Assembly: GCA_017435385.1 (NCBI GenBank)
Contig: JAFSFB010000003.1
Span: forward strand, 96,857 to 160,856
Source of the DNA: Clostridia bacterium
Lineage (GTDB): Bacteria; Bacillota; Clostridia; Oscillospirales; Acutalibacteraceae
Direction of reading: 5' to 3'
Length of the DNA: 64,000 bases
The position numbers were made by a program, and so were the translations under genes. Every line of letters begins with the position of its first letter. The first letter of the stretch is position 1. Shown piece by piece: positions 54,501 to 62,097 of the stretch. The notes under the pieces were generated by a model. It was not told the DNA's origin. It made no database searches and worked only from the letters and a program-made list of their open reading frames with translations.

Positions 54501-56726
54501 GACAGTTGCTCTGACAGCATTGATGCCTGAGTAATATTTGCCGGCTACTACATCAGAAACAGTAAATTCAAAATTAAAATCGTTTTTAAGAATAGTTTCA
54601 GCAGGAGGAGTAATCGCACTGATTACGGGAGCATCGTTTTCGAGCATAAAGTAATCGAAGTTTTCAAGATTTGAATTTTCCGTAGTCACGGTAACTTCGG
54701 TTTGGTTGCCTGCTCTGTCGGTAATCACAACCTTGATTGTACCCTTGAAATTATCGATAAGGTCGTTGTTTAAAGCGAATTCGTTTTCAACGCTGTTTTC
54801 TTCTTTGTAAAAAACTTCTGTTGAGTTTTCATTGTAAAGATAAATGGAGTATGATTTTATTCCTGTTGCATTACTGATGTCATCCTCATTATCCACAGCG
54901 TCGATTGTAACCATAACCTTTTCGTTAAAGAATACGCCGAAAGTGAGGAAGTTGACCATATGCGTGAATGACACGTCGTTTACCTGAGTGAAAGTTACCC
55001 ATTTAAGTTCAGGAGCTTTCGCATCATAGTTTGTTGATGTGTATTTTGTATTTTCATTAATTACGGAAATATTGCCTGCATTGTCAATCGCCTCAAACAC
55101 ATGCTCCGATTTATCGGTAACAGTGAAAGTATTAGTGGGCTGCCACTCACCGCCATCCATGCGGTATGCGTTGATTTGGGATTTATTATCAGATCCGTTT
55201 ACCGTAACAGTTATCGGCTGGTTTGTGGGCTCCGTTGTTGAGGGGGAAACGGAAACAACAGGAGGTTCTGCGTCATAATTATCAGCAGCCTTCTTGACAA
55301 TTTCGGAGACGTTGCCCGCATTATCAATAACCTCAAACTTATGTTCTTTGTCATCGGCAATATTTTCAAAGATGCCGTTATCCTGCCACTCGCCGCCATC
55401 GATTCTGTAGCCTTTAATTCCCGAGCCACCTTCTTCATCAGCCGCTGTCACGGTGAAGTCTATGGGCTGGTTTGTCCACTCGGTAGTAGAAAGCGTAACC
55501 TCTGAAATAAGCGGCTTCACTTTTTCGATTTGTGCAGGCTTCTCCATATGATAGTAGTCGGAAACATTGCCTGCTCCGTCTTTTACTATAAAACTGTAAA
55601 TCTGTGTATCGGTGATAACGAACTCGGGTGAATCCTGCCATTCAATATCGATACTGCGCACCCTGTTCTGCTTAGGAATAATACCATAGGATGCAATGCC
55701 TGATTTGTCGCTTTTAGGAATTACCGTATAGGTAATGGATTCATTTGACCACTCATCTTTGTCAAAATCAACATCTTCTATTTCAGGCTTTGTGTTGTCA
55801 AAATTGTCTGCAGACTTCTTAACAGGGAAAAGAGTTTCATTGCCGAGTTTATCTCTGGCATAAAACTCATGCTCATAGGAATTTTTAACTTCAAAGGCAT
55901 TGCTCTTCTGCCATTTGCCTTCATCCATTTTATATTCAGCCTCTTCTATACCGCAGCCATAGTCCTTGGCATTAACCCTCATAATAACCGTATCATTAGT
56001 CCAGCTTGAGGGTTCAACTGTAATATCATTTTCATCGAAAACGGGAGCATCTTTATCAATGAATTCAACTTTGACCTTATAGCTTTCACTTTCATTACCG
56101 GAGGAGTCTTTAACTTTAAAATAATAAGTATCGTTTTCGGAAATTTCAAAACTCGGACTGCTTTGCCAGGAATTGAGTAATTCGACCATCTTATACATCT
56201 TATAAGATACTACATCCATATCTTCACTGACAACCTCAAGAGTAACGTCTGAATTTGTCCAGTTTTCAGGATTGCCCGTAACATCGATGATTGTCGGTTT
56301 TATGCTGTCTTTCAAAGTAACACTGATGCTGCCTTCTGCCGTTACGGTTATTGCATCTTTCTCTTTAACCGAAGCTTCATGATAGTTTTTTGCAGTAACG
56401 GTATAAGTTGCCTTAAACTCGGTAATCTCAGTGTTTTCTGCAAAATAATTGTAAACAGATTCAAATGCCGCTTTGCCTTCACTATCGGTAAGCACGGGCG
56501 AAAGCTCAGGAATTTCAATTGAATCGTCTACGGGAACAATTGTTACCGATGCACCTTCAATGGCAACACCGTCAACTGTTGTTACGCTTACCGTGAACGG
56601 ACTGTAATCTGTAGTGGCAAAAACACTTGTGACCAATCCGACATTGAGCGTAGTCAGAAGCAAAATGACGCTGAGTGCAAGAGATATTATCTTGACAAAG
56701 CGTGATTTGTTTTTCATAAGCCTCAT
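51564..56726 (-). CDS. Giant Ig-like repeat surface protein with C-terminal membrane anchor
   Basis: 1720 residues. Signal peptide at about 10-37 (IISLALSVILLLTTLNVGLV). A carboxypeptidase-regulatory/Cna-B-like domain follows (about 42-140: VDGVAIEGASVTIVP, TDSEGKAAFESV). About six Ig-like repeats of 85-90 residues come next (to about 590), each with WTN..., a Gly/Trp pair like GGEWQ and DNAGN. Further Ig-like modules lie in 590-1680. There is no LPXTG motif. The anchor is a single C-terminal helix (WGTISGIILLILAAILIIVF) with KKRKK. It is probably an adhesin or wall-spanning scaffold. AGGAGAG precedes the ATG, which overlaps the upstream stop. Confidence 0.88.
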   Translation of the reverse strand: MRLMKNKSRFVKIISLALSVILLLTTLNVGLVTSVFATTDYSPFTVSVTTVDGVAIEGASVTIVPVDDSIEIPELSPVLTDSEGKAAFESVYNYFAENTEITEFKATYTVTAKNYHEASVKEKDAITVTAEGSISVTLKDSIKPTIIDVTGNPENWTNSDVTLEVVSEDMDVVSYKMYKMVELLNSWQSSPSFEISENDTYYFKVKDSSGNESESYKVKVEFIDKDAPVFDENDITVEPSSWTNDTVIMRVNAKDYGCGIEEAEYKMDEGKWQKSNAFEVKNSYEHEFYARDKLGNETLFPVKKSADNFDNTKPEIEDVDFDKDEWSNESITYTVIPKSDKSGIASYGIIPKQNRVRSIDIEWQDSPEFVITDTQIYSFIVKDGAGNVSDYYHMEKPAQIEKVKPLISEVTLSTTEWTNQPIDFTVTAADEEGGSGIKGYRIDGGEWQDNGIFENIADDKEHKFEVIDNAGNVSEIVKKAADNYDAEPPVVSVSPSTTEPTNQPITVTVNGSDNKSQINAYRMDGGEWQPTNTFTVTDKSEHVFEAIDNAGNISVINENTKYTSTNYDAKAPELKWVTFTQVNDVSFTHMVNFLTFGVFFNEKVMVTIDAVDNEDDISNATGIKSYSIYLYNENSTEVFYKEENSVENEFALNNDLIDNFKGTIKVVITDRAGNQTEVTVTTENSNLENFDYFMLENDAPVISAITPPAETILKNDFNFEFTVSDVVAGKYYSGINAVRATVNDTVVLLDDFSGTEVAEKVYSLAVDTAAKTVNGQKVVDWRKGTLEIKVNAYDNSGNAAAEKSSVVYLDQSSPVIKGFDFSLSENIDVEKDSVTDLYSAVLVDDYGFYFKETVVVTVYAEDLVGSDETVASGLKSITYKAVDINGEVKYSGIDVPVSGSNNSVSFEIRKEDNFKGQIYAYATDNIGNTPNDCVYCTDDKIVTTGEYKGYSHPNSSIVESISKHATTSSIEIIAPEKIGTQNNAYSYRYNGTAQIVDADKAYDDSQLVPLYNTEGNLVFNVNVTDSYSGIRFVKWTVIENGVATVEKQLSVNNSGVLSGDTEGWRITEGLNGDNLVYSVNGQLSVSGNHNDMVLLVELTDRAGNTSYDYYVFGIDSVKPLIDVRYDDDKSENDEEFVEYFRTDRTAEITITERNFRAENVVAVITKDGATVEIVDLNSNVVWMENVNETNLDETTYTASVTYSADGDYTFEISFTDNAENKNETVNYGSSIAPEKFTVDKTIPTVTVVYNNNAAENGNYYNKERVATITVTEHNFVAERVKILESSPAISGWESSGDVHTATIAYKDDGKYKFDIEITDMAGNSIEDFAAQEFIIDKTAPAVVISGVSDQSANNDEGNIGFVITATDENFDVFSPNLTAVVMVDGGFELKTLKIGKTEDITNGKKYTVSNIDTDGVYGITCVVTDKAGNAFTAVTLEDANGKTYSKNCTSGDKIVSFSVNREGSVFTVDSYTENLLKEYYVQNVSEKVTIIEINADTITQSDVMLNGKTLVKDTDYTVTLDHSAGTWYKYSYSLNNALFDAEGEYNVIVSSKDKATNEAYSDVKNVSVKFVVDRTAPVVTVGGLKSGGRYQVDKQIVTLVPTDDGGALSKLVVRTVDDNGNVIEELLNLSGDALLEAVESGNITFELGEGLYQNVQIICEDCAGNVVGAQEDEIYRNITISSNAFMIFWANKPLRWGTISGIILLILAAILIIVFKKRKK

Positions 56727-57193
56727 AATTTTGCTCTCCTTTTGTGCAAATATTGTTTATATCTGTAGTTTTTACCGTTTGCAACGCAATGTAAACGAAA
56801 CGACAAAACCATTAAAAACAAAAATACATACTGTGCGTCGTTTTCTCCCCATTTACCTACAAGCAATATAATGTAGATAACTGTCGAAACAACAAAAACG
56901 ATATCCGAAATCTTGCCCGGAAGCGTTTTGAAAACAGAACATATTCCCGGCAGGCCCTGTACCTTGAAGTCAGGAATACTTCGCTCAATCTCTTTACGCT
57001 GTTTGTTTGCATACCATAAAAAGGCTTGTTCGCCTATCAGACACAACCAGAATATCAAAGATGAGATAATCATCATCAGAAACTCTTTTGATTCTTCAAC
57101 TTCAGGTATAATCAGAAGCAAAGAAAGCGACGAAAGCACTGTGAATACCTGCGATAAATTTACGTTAATTATATAGCGAGATATCAGTTTCAT
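56723..57193 (-). CDS. Four-helix membrane protein of unknown function
   Basis: 156 residues with four hydrophobic stretches (about 14-32, 38-60, 95-115, 122-140) separated by a positively charged loop (NKQRKEIERSIPDFKVQG) and a basic C-terminus (YLHKRRAKL). I recognise no family. It overlaps both neighbours by four bases, so it belongs to the kinase-surface-protein operon and may be a membrane partner in export or assembly. Confidence 0.75.
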   Translation of the reverse strand: MKLISRYIINVNLSQVFTVLSSLSLLLIIPEVEESKEFLMMIISSLIFWLCLIGEQAFLWYANKQRKEIERSIPDFKVQGLPGICSVFKTLPGKISDIVFVVSTVIYIILLVGKWGENDAQYVFLFLMVLSFRLHCVANGKNYRYKQYLHKRRAKL

Positions 57194-57666
57194 TTTATAA
57201 CCTCATTTGAATGAACGAAAGTGATTTCGCTTTCTATGCTGAAGCCGGAATCGCTATCAAAGCCCGTAACAGAGTTGCATTCCGCAGTTTTTTCAAAGTA
57301 TTCTGCCGGTGAGTTCAGAACCGACGTTTCAAAAACGGGCGAAATTTCAAGCAGTGACGTTTCAGGAGCTTCCAGAGTATCATACCTGTCCTGCGGACTG
57401 ATTTTGGAGGTTTTCACTGATTCTTGTGCAAGACCTCCTGCGGCATTATCAACAGAATTGACTTTATGATTAATCCGCTTATCCGTCTGAGATGCTTTGT
57501 TTTTGTTTTGCAGATTCTCAACAGCCTTGCGCTTACTTGAACCGGTTAAATCGCCAATCGCCGTTCTGATTTTCAACGCAAAGAACAGCCAAACCGTTAC
57601 TGCCAGCATTATTACGGAAAGAACAAGAGCTACAATAAAAACTATCTGATAAAAATCGTAAGACAT
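57190..57666 (-). CDS. Small membrane protein with Thr-motif tail
   Basis: 158 residues. One N-terminal membrane helix (about 6-30) is followed by a positively charged start of the tail (KIRTAIGDLTGSSKRKA), which places the tail in the cytoplasm. The tail is disordered-looking and Ser/Thr/Glu-rich, with ETSLL at residues 102-106 and ETSVL at 113-117. The same pattern stands before the FHA domain of the protease gene, so it is a plausible substrate of the adjacent kinase. The ATG follows AGGGGGGG. It lies 13 bases after the kinase gene. Confidence 0.8.
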   Translation of the reverse strand: MSYDFYQIVFIVALVLSVIMLAVTVWLFFALKIRTAIGDLTGSSKRKAVENLQNKNKASQTDKRINHKVNSVDNAAGGLAQESVKTSKISPQDRYDTLEAPETSLLEISPVFETSVLNSPAEYFEKTAECNSVTGFDSDSGFSIESEITFVHSNEVIK

Positions 57667-57679
57667 TTCTTGCCCCCCC

Positions 57680-59359
57680 TTAATTGCTTTCAACCGTACT
57701 GACTTTGGAAAGTGTTATATCAATATTTGATTGCAGGGAGCTGACACTTTCTTTAAGGAATGTGTTCGTAACGGTTGATGCCTGCGACGATATTCTCTTT
57801 AATAAGGAATTAATCTCCGCCTTGGAGGCAACCTCACAGAACTCCTTGCAATTATTGTTGACCATACCAACAATTTCGTTCCAGACCTGAATTTTCAGAT
57901 CCTCCTCCAAATCATCCGCCTCATTATGCAGAACGACCACTTCGTTCCACAGATTTTCATACTCTTCATAAAGTTTTGCAGTCTGGTTTGCTTTTGAGTA
58001 TTTATACACGTTCTGCAGACAAGATGAAATATCGCAATAGATTTTCGCCACGGGATAACTGTCGACCGTTTCCTTGAACCATGATGAGGCTGTCTGATAC
58101 TTATCCTTTGCCACACCAATATTATAATAGAAAAGATATGCCTCTCCTATTTCATAGCAAACCTGCTTATATCCTTCAGGATCGCTTTTTTTCAGCTGTC
58201 CCAGCACGTCAACTGTGCTGCTGTATCCTCCGCTGCCGATTTTCTCAATACCAACCTTTAACTGCGCAAGAACCGAGCTGTCCTGAGCAGAAAGCTCTCC
58301 GTCCGAAATAAGATAGCTGATAAGGCCGTCGAAATCGTCTGTACCGAGATATGCCTCGGTACGGGTAGGATCTGTTAATATCGTTTCATAATATTCTGTT
58401 TTGCTGTTGGCATTGGCCAGCAAATAATCATAATTCTCTTTCTGAGCGCCTTTGGCAGAACACAAGCCCCAGACAGAAACAATTAAAAAAAGAAGGGTTA
58501 ATGCTGCAGACGAAGCAAACAGCTTGATTTTATTCTTTTGTTTCTTTATATGCTCGTCTTCAAAATCCTTGTAATGCTCCAGATCATACATCAACTCTGC
58601 ACAGGACTGATATCTGTCAGCAGGATTATTCTGGGTACATTTGAGAATAATTTTCTCCAAACCGGTAGATAAACTTGCATCTACCTGAGTAATGGGACGT
58701 ATCTCATAAGGAGGTTCGCTCGGATTCATGCCTGTTACCAAATGGTAAATCGTTGCACCCAGGCAATAAATATCCGTCCTTGCGTCCGTTTGTCCCATTC
58801 CGCCATATTGCTCCGGCGCGGCATAGCCCCTCGTTCCGAGGCAGGTTGTATCCTCCACCTTAAAAGCCTTGTGCTCTCGTGCCGTACCGAAGTCAATCAG
58901 AGAAATGCTTCCGTCAGGTTTAAGCATTACGTTTGCAGGCTTCATATCGCGATAAATTATTGCAGGGTTTCTTGTATGCAGATAATGCAAAACATCGCAA
59001 AGCTGCTTTGACCACTCAATAACATCTTCTTGCGGCTGAGCTCCGAACTCTTTCAAAGCTTTATCCAGAGAATTACCCTGAACATAATCCATGATAATAA
59101 TAAAGGAATCCTCTGTGTCAATAACGTCAACAATGCTCGGCAGATGCTTATGGCTCAGTTTTTTCAGAATATCCGTTTCCGCAACAAGGCCCTGCTTAAC
59201 AGACTCAAAATCCAGAACGCCGTCTTTGCGGACCTCTTTAACCGCCCATTGTTTATTTGCTCTTTCGTTCATGGCAAGATAAACAACGCTCATTCCACCC
59301 TGACCGACTTTATTTAAAATTTTATACTTACCGTCAACAAGTGAACCTACCTCTAACAT
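57680..59359 (-). CDS. Membrane Ser/Thr protein kinase without PASTA repeats
   Basis: 559 residues. A Hanks-type kinase domain spans about 11-270: Gly loop VGQGGMSVVY, Lys41 in WAVKEV, YRD (136-138) in place of HRD in IIYRDMKPANVM, DFG (156-158), and GTRGYAAPEQYG. One membrane helix lies at about 283-303. About 255 C-terminal residues outside the cell are helical, TPR-like at best (YLFYYNIGVAKDKYQTASSW). PASTA modules of PrkC-type kinases are absent. The ATG follows AGGGGTGG, and it lies 11 bases after the phosphatase gene. Confidence 0.92.
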   Translation of the reverse strand: MLEVGSLVDGKYKILNKVGQGGMSVVYLAMNERANKQWAVKEVRKDGVLDFESVKQGLVAETDILKKLSHKHLPSIVDVIDTEDSFIIIMDYVQGNSLDKALKEFGAQPQEDVIEWSKQLCDVLHYLHTRNPAIIYRDMKPANVMLKPDGSISLIDFGTAREHKAFKVEDTTCLGTRGYAAPEQYGGMGQTDARTDIYCLGATIYHLVTGMNPSEPPYEIRPITQVDASLSTGLEKIILKCTQNNPADRYQSCAELMYDLEHYKDFEDEHIKKQKNKIKLFASSAALTLLFLIVSVWGLCSAKGAQKENYDYLLANANSKTEYYETILTDPTRTEAYLGTDDFDGLISYLISDGELSAQDSSVLAQLKVGIEKIGSGGYSSTVDVLGQLKKSDPEGYKQVCYEIGEAYLFYYNIGVAKDKYQTASSWFKETVDSYPVAKIYCDISSCLQNVYKYSKANQTAKLYEEYENLWNEVVVLHNEADDLEEDLKIQVWNEIVGMVNNNCKEFCEVASKAEINSLLKRISSQASTVTNTFLKESVSSLQSNIDITLSKVSTVESN

Positions 59360-59370
59360 GACTGCCACCC

Positions 59371-60138
59371 CTAAATGGTTTTGATAAGAGCAACCGAAAT
59401 ATTGTCCTGTTCCGAACGTTGCTTATTCAACTCGATTAACTGTTCGGCTTTTTCGCACATAATATCCGTGTTCGCTAAAATGTCGGGTTGAAATTTCTCA
59501 TATATTTCATCAGATGTAATTTCGTGTCTGAAGCCGTCAGAACAAAGCATATATACCGCATTCTTTTTGGGGTCACCAAAAAACATATCTGGATATATAT
59601 TGTCTGAAGCCCCGATACATTGGAGTAAAACGTTTCTTCTCGGATCGGTTTTCGCTTCCTCCGGAGTTAATTTGCCAAGCTTAATCTCGCGGGCAACAAC
59701 AGTCTGATCCTCTGTCAACTGATGAATTGTATCAGAAATCTCATAAGCGCGCGAATCACCTATGTTCATGATGTAAAATCTCGTTTGCGTAATCAGCATC
59801 ACCACAACCGTCGTTCCGAGACGTACCCCTTGTGAAGCACCGTAGGTGCTGATTATTCTGTTCTGCTTAAAAATAATGTTTTCCCATTGGTTTCTTATTG
59901 CTGAATCCGTGATGCCTGTTTTGCACAAAGCGGGCAATTCATTGTAAACCCAATCATTAAACGCTGAAACAACTGTGGTACTTGCAACCTCACCTTTCGA
60001 AAGGCCACCCATTCCGTCGCAAAGAACAGCAAAAGACATCTTTCCATAAGGGGTGTTGAGAACCTTTATAGATAAGCCATCCTGATTTGTGTCTTTTGTA
60101 ATACCGATATCTGTGTTAGCAGAAATAATGAAATCCAT
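59371..60138 (-). CDS. PP2C-type protein phosphatase
   Basis: 255 residues. Metal-binding motifs are visible: NQDGL near residue 18, VLCDGMGGLSKGE, MLCSDGFRHEI and SEQDNISVALI. It is the natural counterpart of the Ser/Thr kinase encoded 11 bases downstream. No membrane segment is present. The ATG (MDFIISANTDIG) follows GGGAGG. An upstream in-frame extension of 23 residues has no ribosome binding site. Confidence 0.95.
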   Translation of the reverse strand: MDFIISANTDIGITKDTNQDGLSIKVLNTPYGKMSFAVLCDGMGGLSKGEVASTTVVSAFNDWVYNELPALCKTGITDSAIRNQWENIIFKQNRIISTYGASQGVRLGTTVVVMLITQTRFYIMNIGDSRAYEISDTIHQLTEDQTVVAREIKLGKLTPEEAKTDPRRNVLLQCIGASDNIYPDMFFGDPKKNAVYMLCSDGFRHEITSDEIYEKFQPDILANTDIMCEKAEQLIELNKQRSEQDNISVALIKTI

Positions 60139-60183
60139 AATTACAACCTCCCGAACACCCGGAATGTAAAAATAAAACCACAA

Positions 60184-60218
60184 ATAGAATAAAGGTAGCA
60201 TAGCCACCTTTATTCTAT
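60184..60218 (-). other. Perfect 13-bp inverted repeat inside the operon
   Basis: ATAGAATAAAGGT and ACCTTTATTCTAT pair around a nine-base loop between the protease-FHA and phosphatase genes. In the mRNA it forms a stable but AU-rich hairpin, with a U-rich stretch some ten bases later. It may partly terminate transcription or set the level of downstream genes. Confidence 0.65.
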
Positions 60219-60237
60219 ATTGTAAGCTAATCTTTAA

Positions 60238-61950
60238 TTATTTGCTAAATTCAAACTTTTCGTCAGCAAGAACGATCTTGTCTCCGCTTTTGAGTTTGAT
60301 TTCCTGTCCCGCTCGTGCCTTGACGCCATTTACAAACGTTCCGTTTGCAGCATTGTTATCAACAATATATGTAGCATCGTCACGAATGACAAATCTTGCG
60401 TGAACACGGCTGATATTGGTATTACCGCCAACACAGTAATCTACACTGTTGCGCTCACGGCCTACTGTAAATTCAGCGGAGCAAATCGGAATACGCTCAT
60501 TGTTAGCGACGCGAAGCAGAGTGCCACCGTTAACATTCTGTGACAGAACTGTGGTCTCGCCGGCACCCTGATTGAGAACTGTTGTTTCGGCAGATACGGG
60601 AACTGCATGAGCAACGGAAGCTGCGGCTGTTGCAGGTGCTGCGGCTGTTGCGGGTGCTGCGGCTGTTGAGGGAGCTGCGGCTGTTGCGGGTGCTGCGGCT
60701 GTTGCGGGTGCTGCGGGGGCTGCAGTCTGATTATTCTTTTTCTTCTTGGTAAGAACAACGATAACAACTGCTGCTATAACAACTATAGCCAGAACAACAG
60801 CACCGATTATAACAAGTGAATTATTGTTGCTGTTTTCTTCAAGCGCATCAACCGCGTCCTCGAGATTTGCAGCTGCATCATCAATTTCGTTCTGAGAAGA
60901 AGCGTTCATGGCAGCCTTCGCTGCCTTGATTGCAGCAGCAAGCTCTTTATAGCTTTCCTCTGTGTAAGCAGCGGAATCTTTGTCTTCTGCCTCAGAAATC
61001 AGTGAAGCTAATACGCTTGTATCGAGAGCAGATGTAACATCATCATCGTTATTATTAGGCACTGAAACGGGAGGCTCAGCAGAACCAACATCACCTGCTT
61101 CAATAAAAGAAATGCCCAATGCGTTTAACACATCTATAAGATTTACGCTTGCTACGGAATAATGTCTTGTATCGGTTCCAGCTGCACAGATACCTACAAC
61201 ATTACCGTGAGTATCTACCAAAGGACCACCGGAGTTTCCGCTGGCAGTATAAGCGCTGCTCTCAACAACCTTTACATGTTCATAATACATAATACTATTC
61301 GGAGTTATAACGCCAAAATCCGATTCGCCTACCTTATTAACTCTACCGCTAGTAATGGTAACGTCTTTGGGCTCATAATACTGAACTCCGTCAACCTGAA
61401 GATCTTCCATATCCGCAGGGAAACCTAAAGCAAAAACTTCCTCAGTCTGAACAAGTTCAGTGCTGTTACGAAGTTTTAAGGGAGTTCTGTTAACGATAGG
61501 CTCATTCAATGTCAGAACAGCATAGTCCATCTCGTAGCTTGCCTTTTTGATAGTTGCCTTAACATAAACATCGCGGTATACGCTTATTCTTAACTCCATA
61601 TTATCTTTTACATCAGAAGCAGTAAGATTGGTGCCGAACTCTGCATTCGTTTCTTTTGCCCATTGGCTGTATGTTTCACCGTCAAAGCCGGCAACAACAT
61701 GCTGACAAGTAACAACCGTGTTTTCATTGATAAGGAAACCTGTGCCGTTAGCAAGGTGATATTCCTGTGCATAATCTGTATCGTTGAACCAAAGCTGAAC
61801 CTGCACAACACCGTTTCTCGCATTTGTTACCGCTTGGTTTGCCTCTGCTGCATTTGCAAAGACAACCATGCCCAGCATCATGCACAAAGACATAATCACT
61901 GAAATTGCCTGACAAATCAAACGGTGTTTATTTGTTTTTTTGATCTTCAT
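60238..61950 (-). CDS. Membrane trypsin-like protease with cytoplasmic FHA domain
   Basis: 570 residues. Signal peptide to about residue 34. Trypsin-like (DegP/HtrA-type) protease with His84 (VVTCQHVVAG), Asp142 (MDYAVL) and Ser240 (ASGNSGGPLVD). A FIVAR-like helical module spans 310-372. One membrane helix (378-400) with KKKKNN follows, then an Ala/Pro repeat (408-446). ETTVL is at 455-459 and again at 465-469. An FHA domain spans 490-570 with VGRER, ISRVHARF and NGTFVNG. The protease is therefore outside and the phosphothreonine reader inside. The ATG follows GGAGG; no promoter is visible between it and the inverted repeat upstream. Confidence 0.93.
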   Translation of the reverse strand: MKIKKTNKHRLICQAISVIMSLCMMLGMVVFANAAEANQAVTNARNGVVQVQLWFNDTDYAQEYHLANGTGFLINENTVVTCQHVVAGFDGETYSQWAKETNAEFGTNLTASDVKDNMELRISVYRDVYVKATIKKASYEMDYAVLTLNEPIVNRTPLKLRNSTELVQTEEVFALGFPADMEDLQVDGVQYYEPKDVTITSGRVNKVGESDFGVITPNSIMYYEHVKVVESSAYTASGNSGGPLVDTHGNVVGICAAGTDTRHYSVASVNLIDVLNALGISFIEAGDVGSAEPPVSVPNNNDDDVTSALDTSVLASLISEAEDKDSAAYTEESYKELAAAIKAAKAAMNASSQNEIDDAAANLEDAVDALEENSNNNSLVIIGAVVLAIVVIAAVVIVVLTKKKKNNQTAAPAAPATAAAPATAAAPSTAAAPATAAAPATAAASVAHAVPVSAETTVLNQGAGETTVLSQNVNGGTLLRVANNERIPICSAEFTVGRERNSVDYCVGGNTNISRVHARFVIRDDATYIVDNNAANGTFVNGVKARAGQEIKLKSGDKIVLADEKFEFSK

Positions 61951-62052
61951 TTTTTTATCCTCCGTACATAAAGAATTTGTGTATGTAATCGGTAACATAC
62001 CGGTCACACCGCCGCAATAACAAGCAAAGCTGAGTTTCAACAGTTTTCGTGA

Positions 62053-62067
62053 AGAACTAACAGTTCT
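62053..62067. repeat. Left inverted repeat (IRL) of the proposed invertible segment
   Basis: AGAACT-AAC-AGTTCT, 15 bases, itself palindromic apart from the three-base centre. Its inverse copy is at 63444-63458. It lies 102 bases before the protease-FHA start and 30 bases after the recombinase stop. Confidence 0.8.
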
Positions 62068-62097
62068 TATCAGCAGAACCATCGATGTCCTTGAAAC

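Noticed and set aside
60462..60767. A Pro/Gln/His-rich reading frame over the Ala/Pro repeat of the protease-FHA gene
   Set aside because: It is a shifted frame of the repetitive Ala/Pro codons, with no ribosome binding site and inside a well-supported gene.
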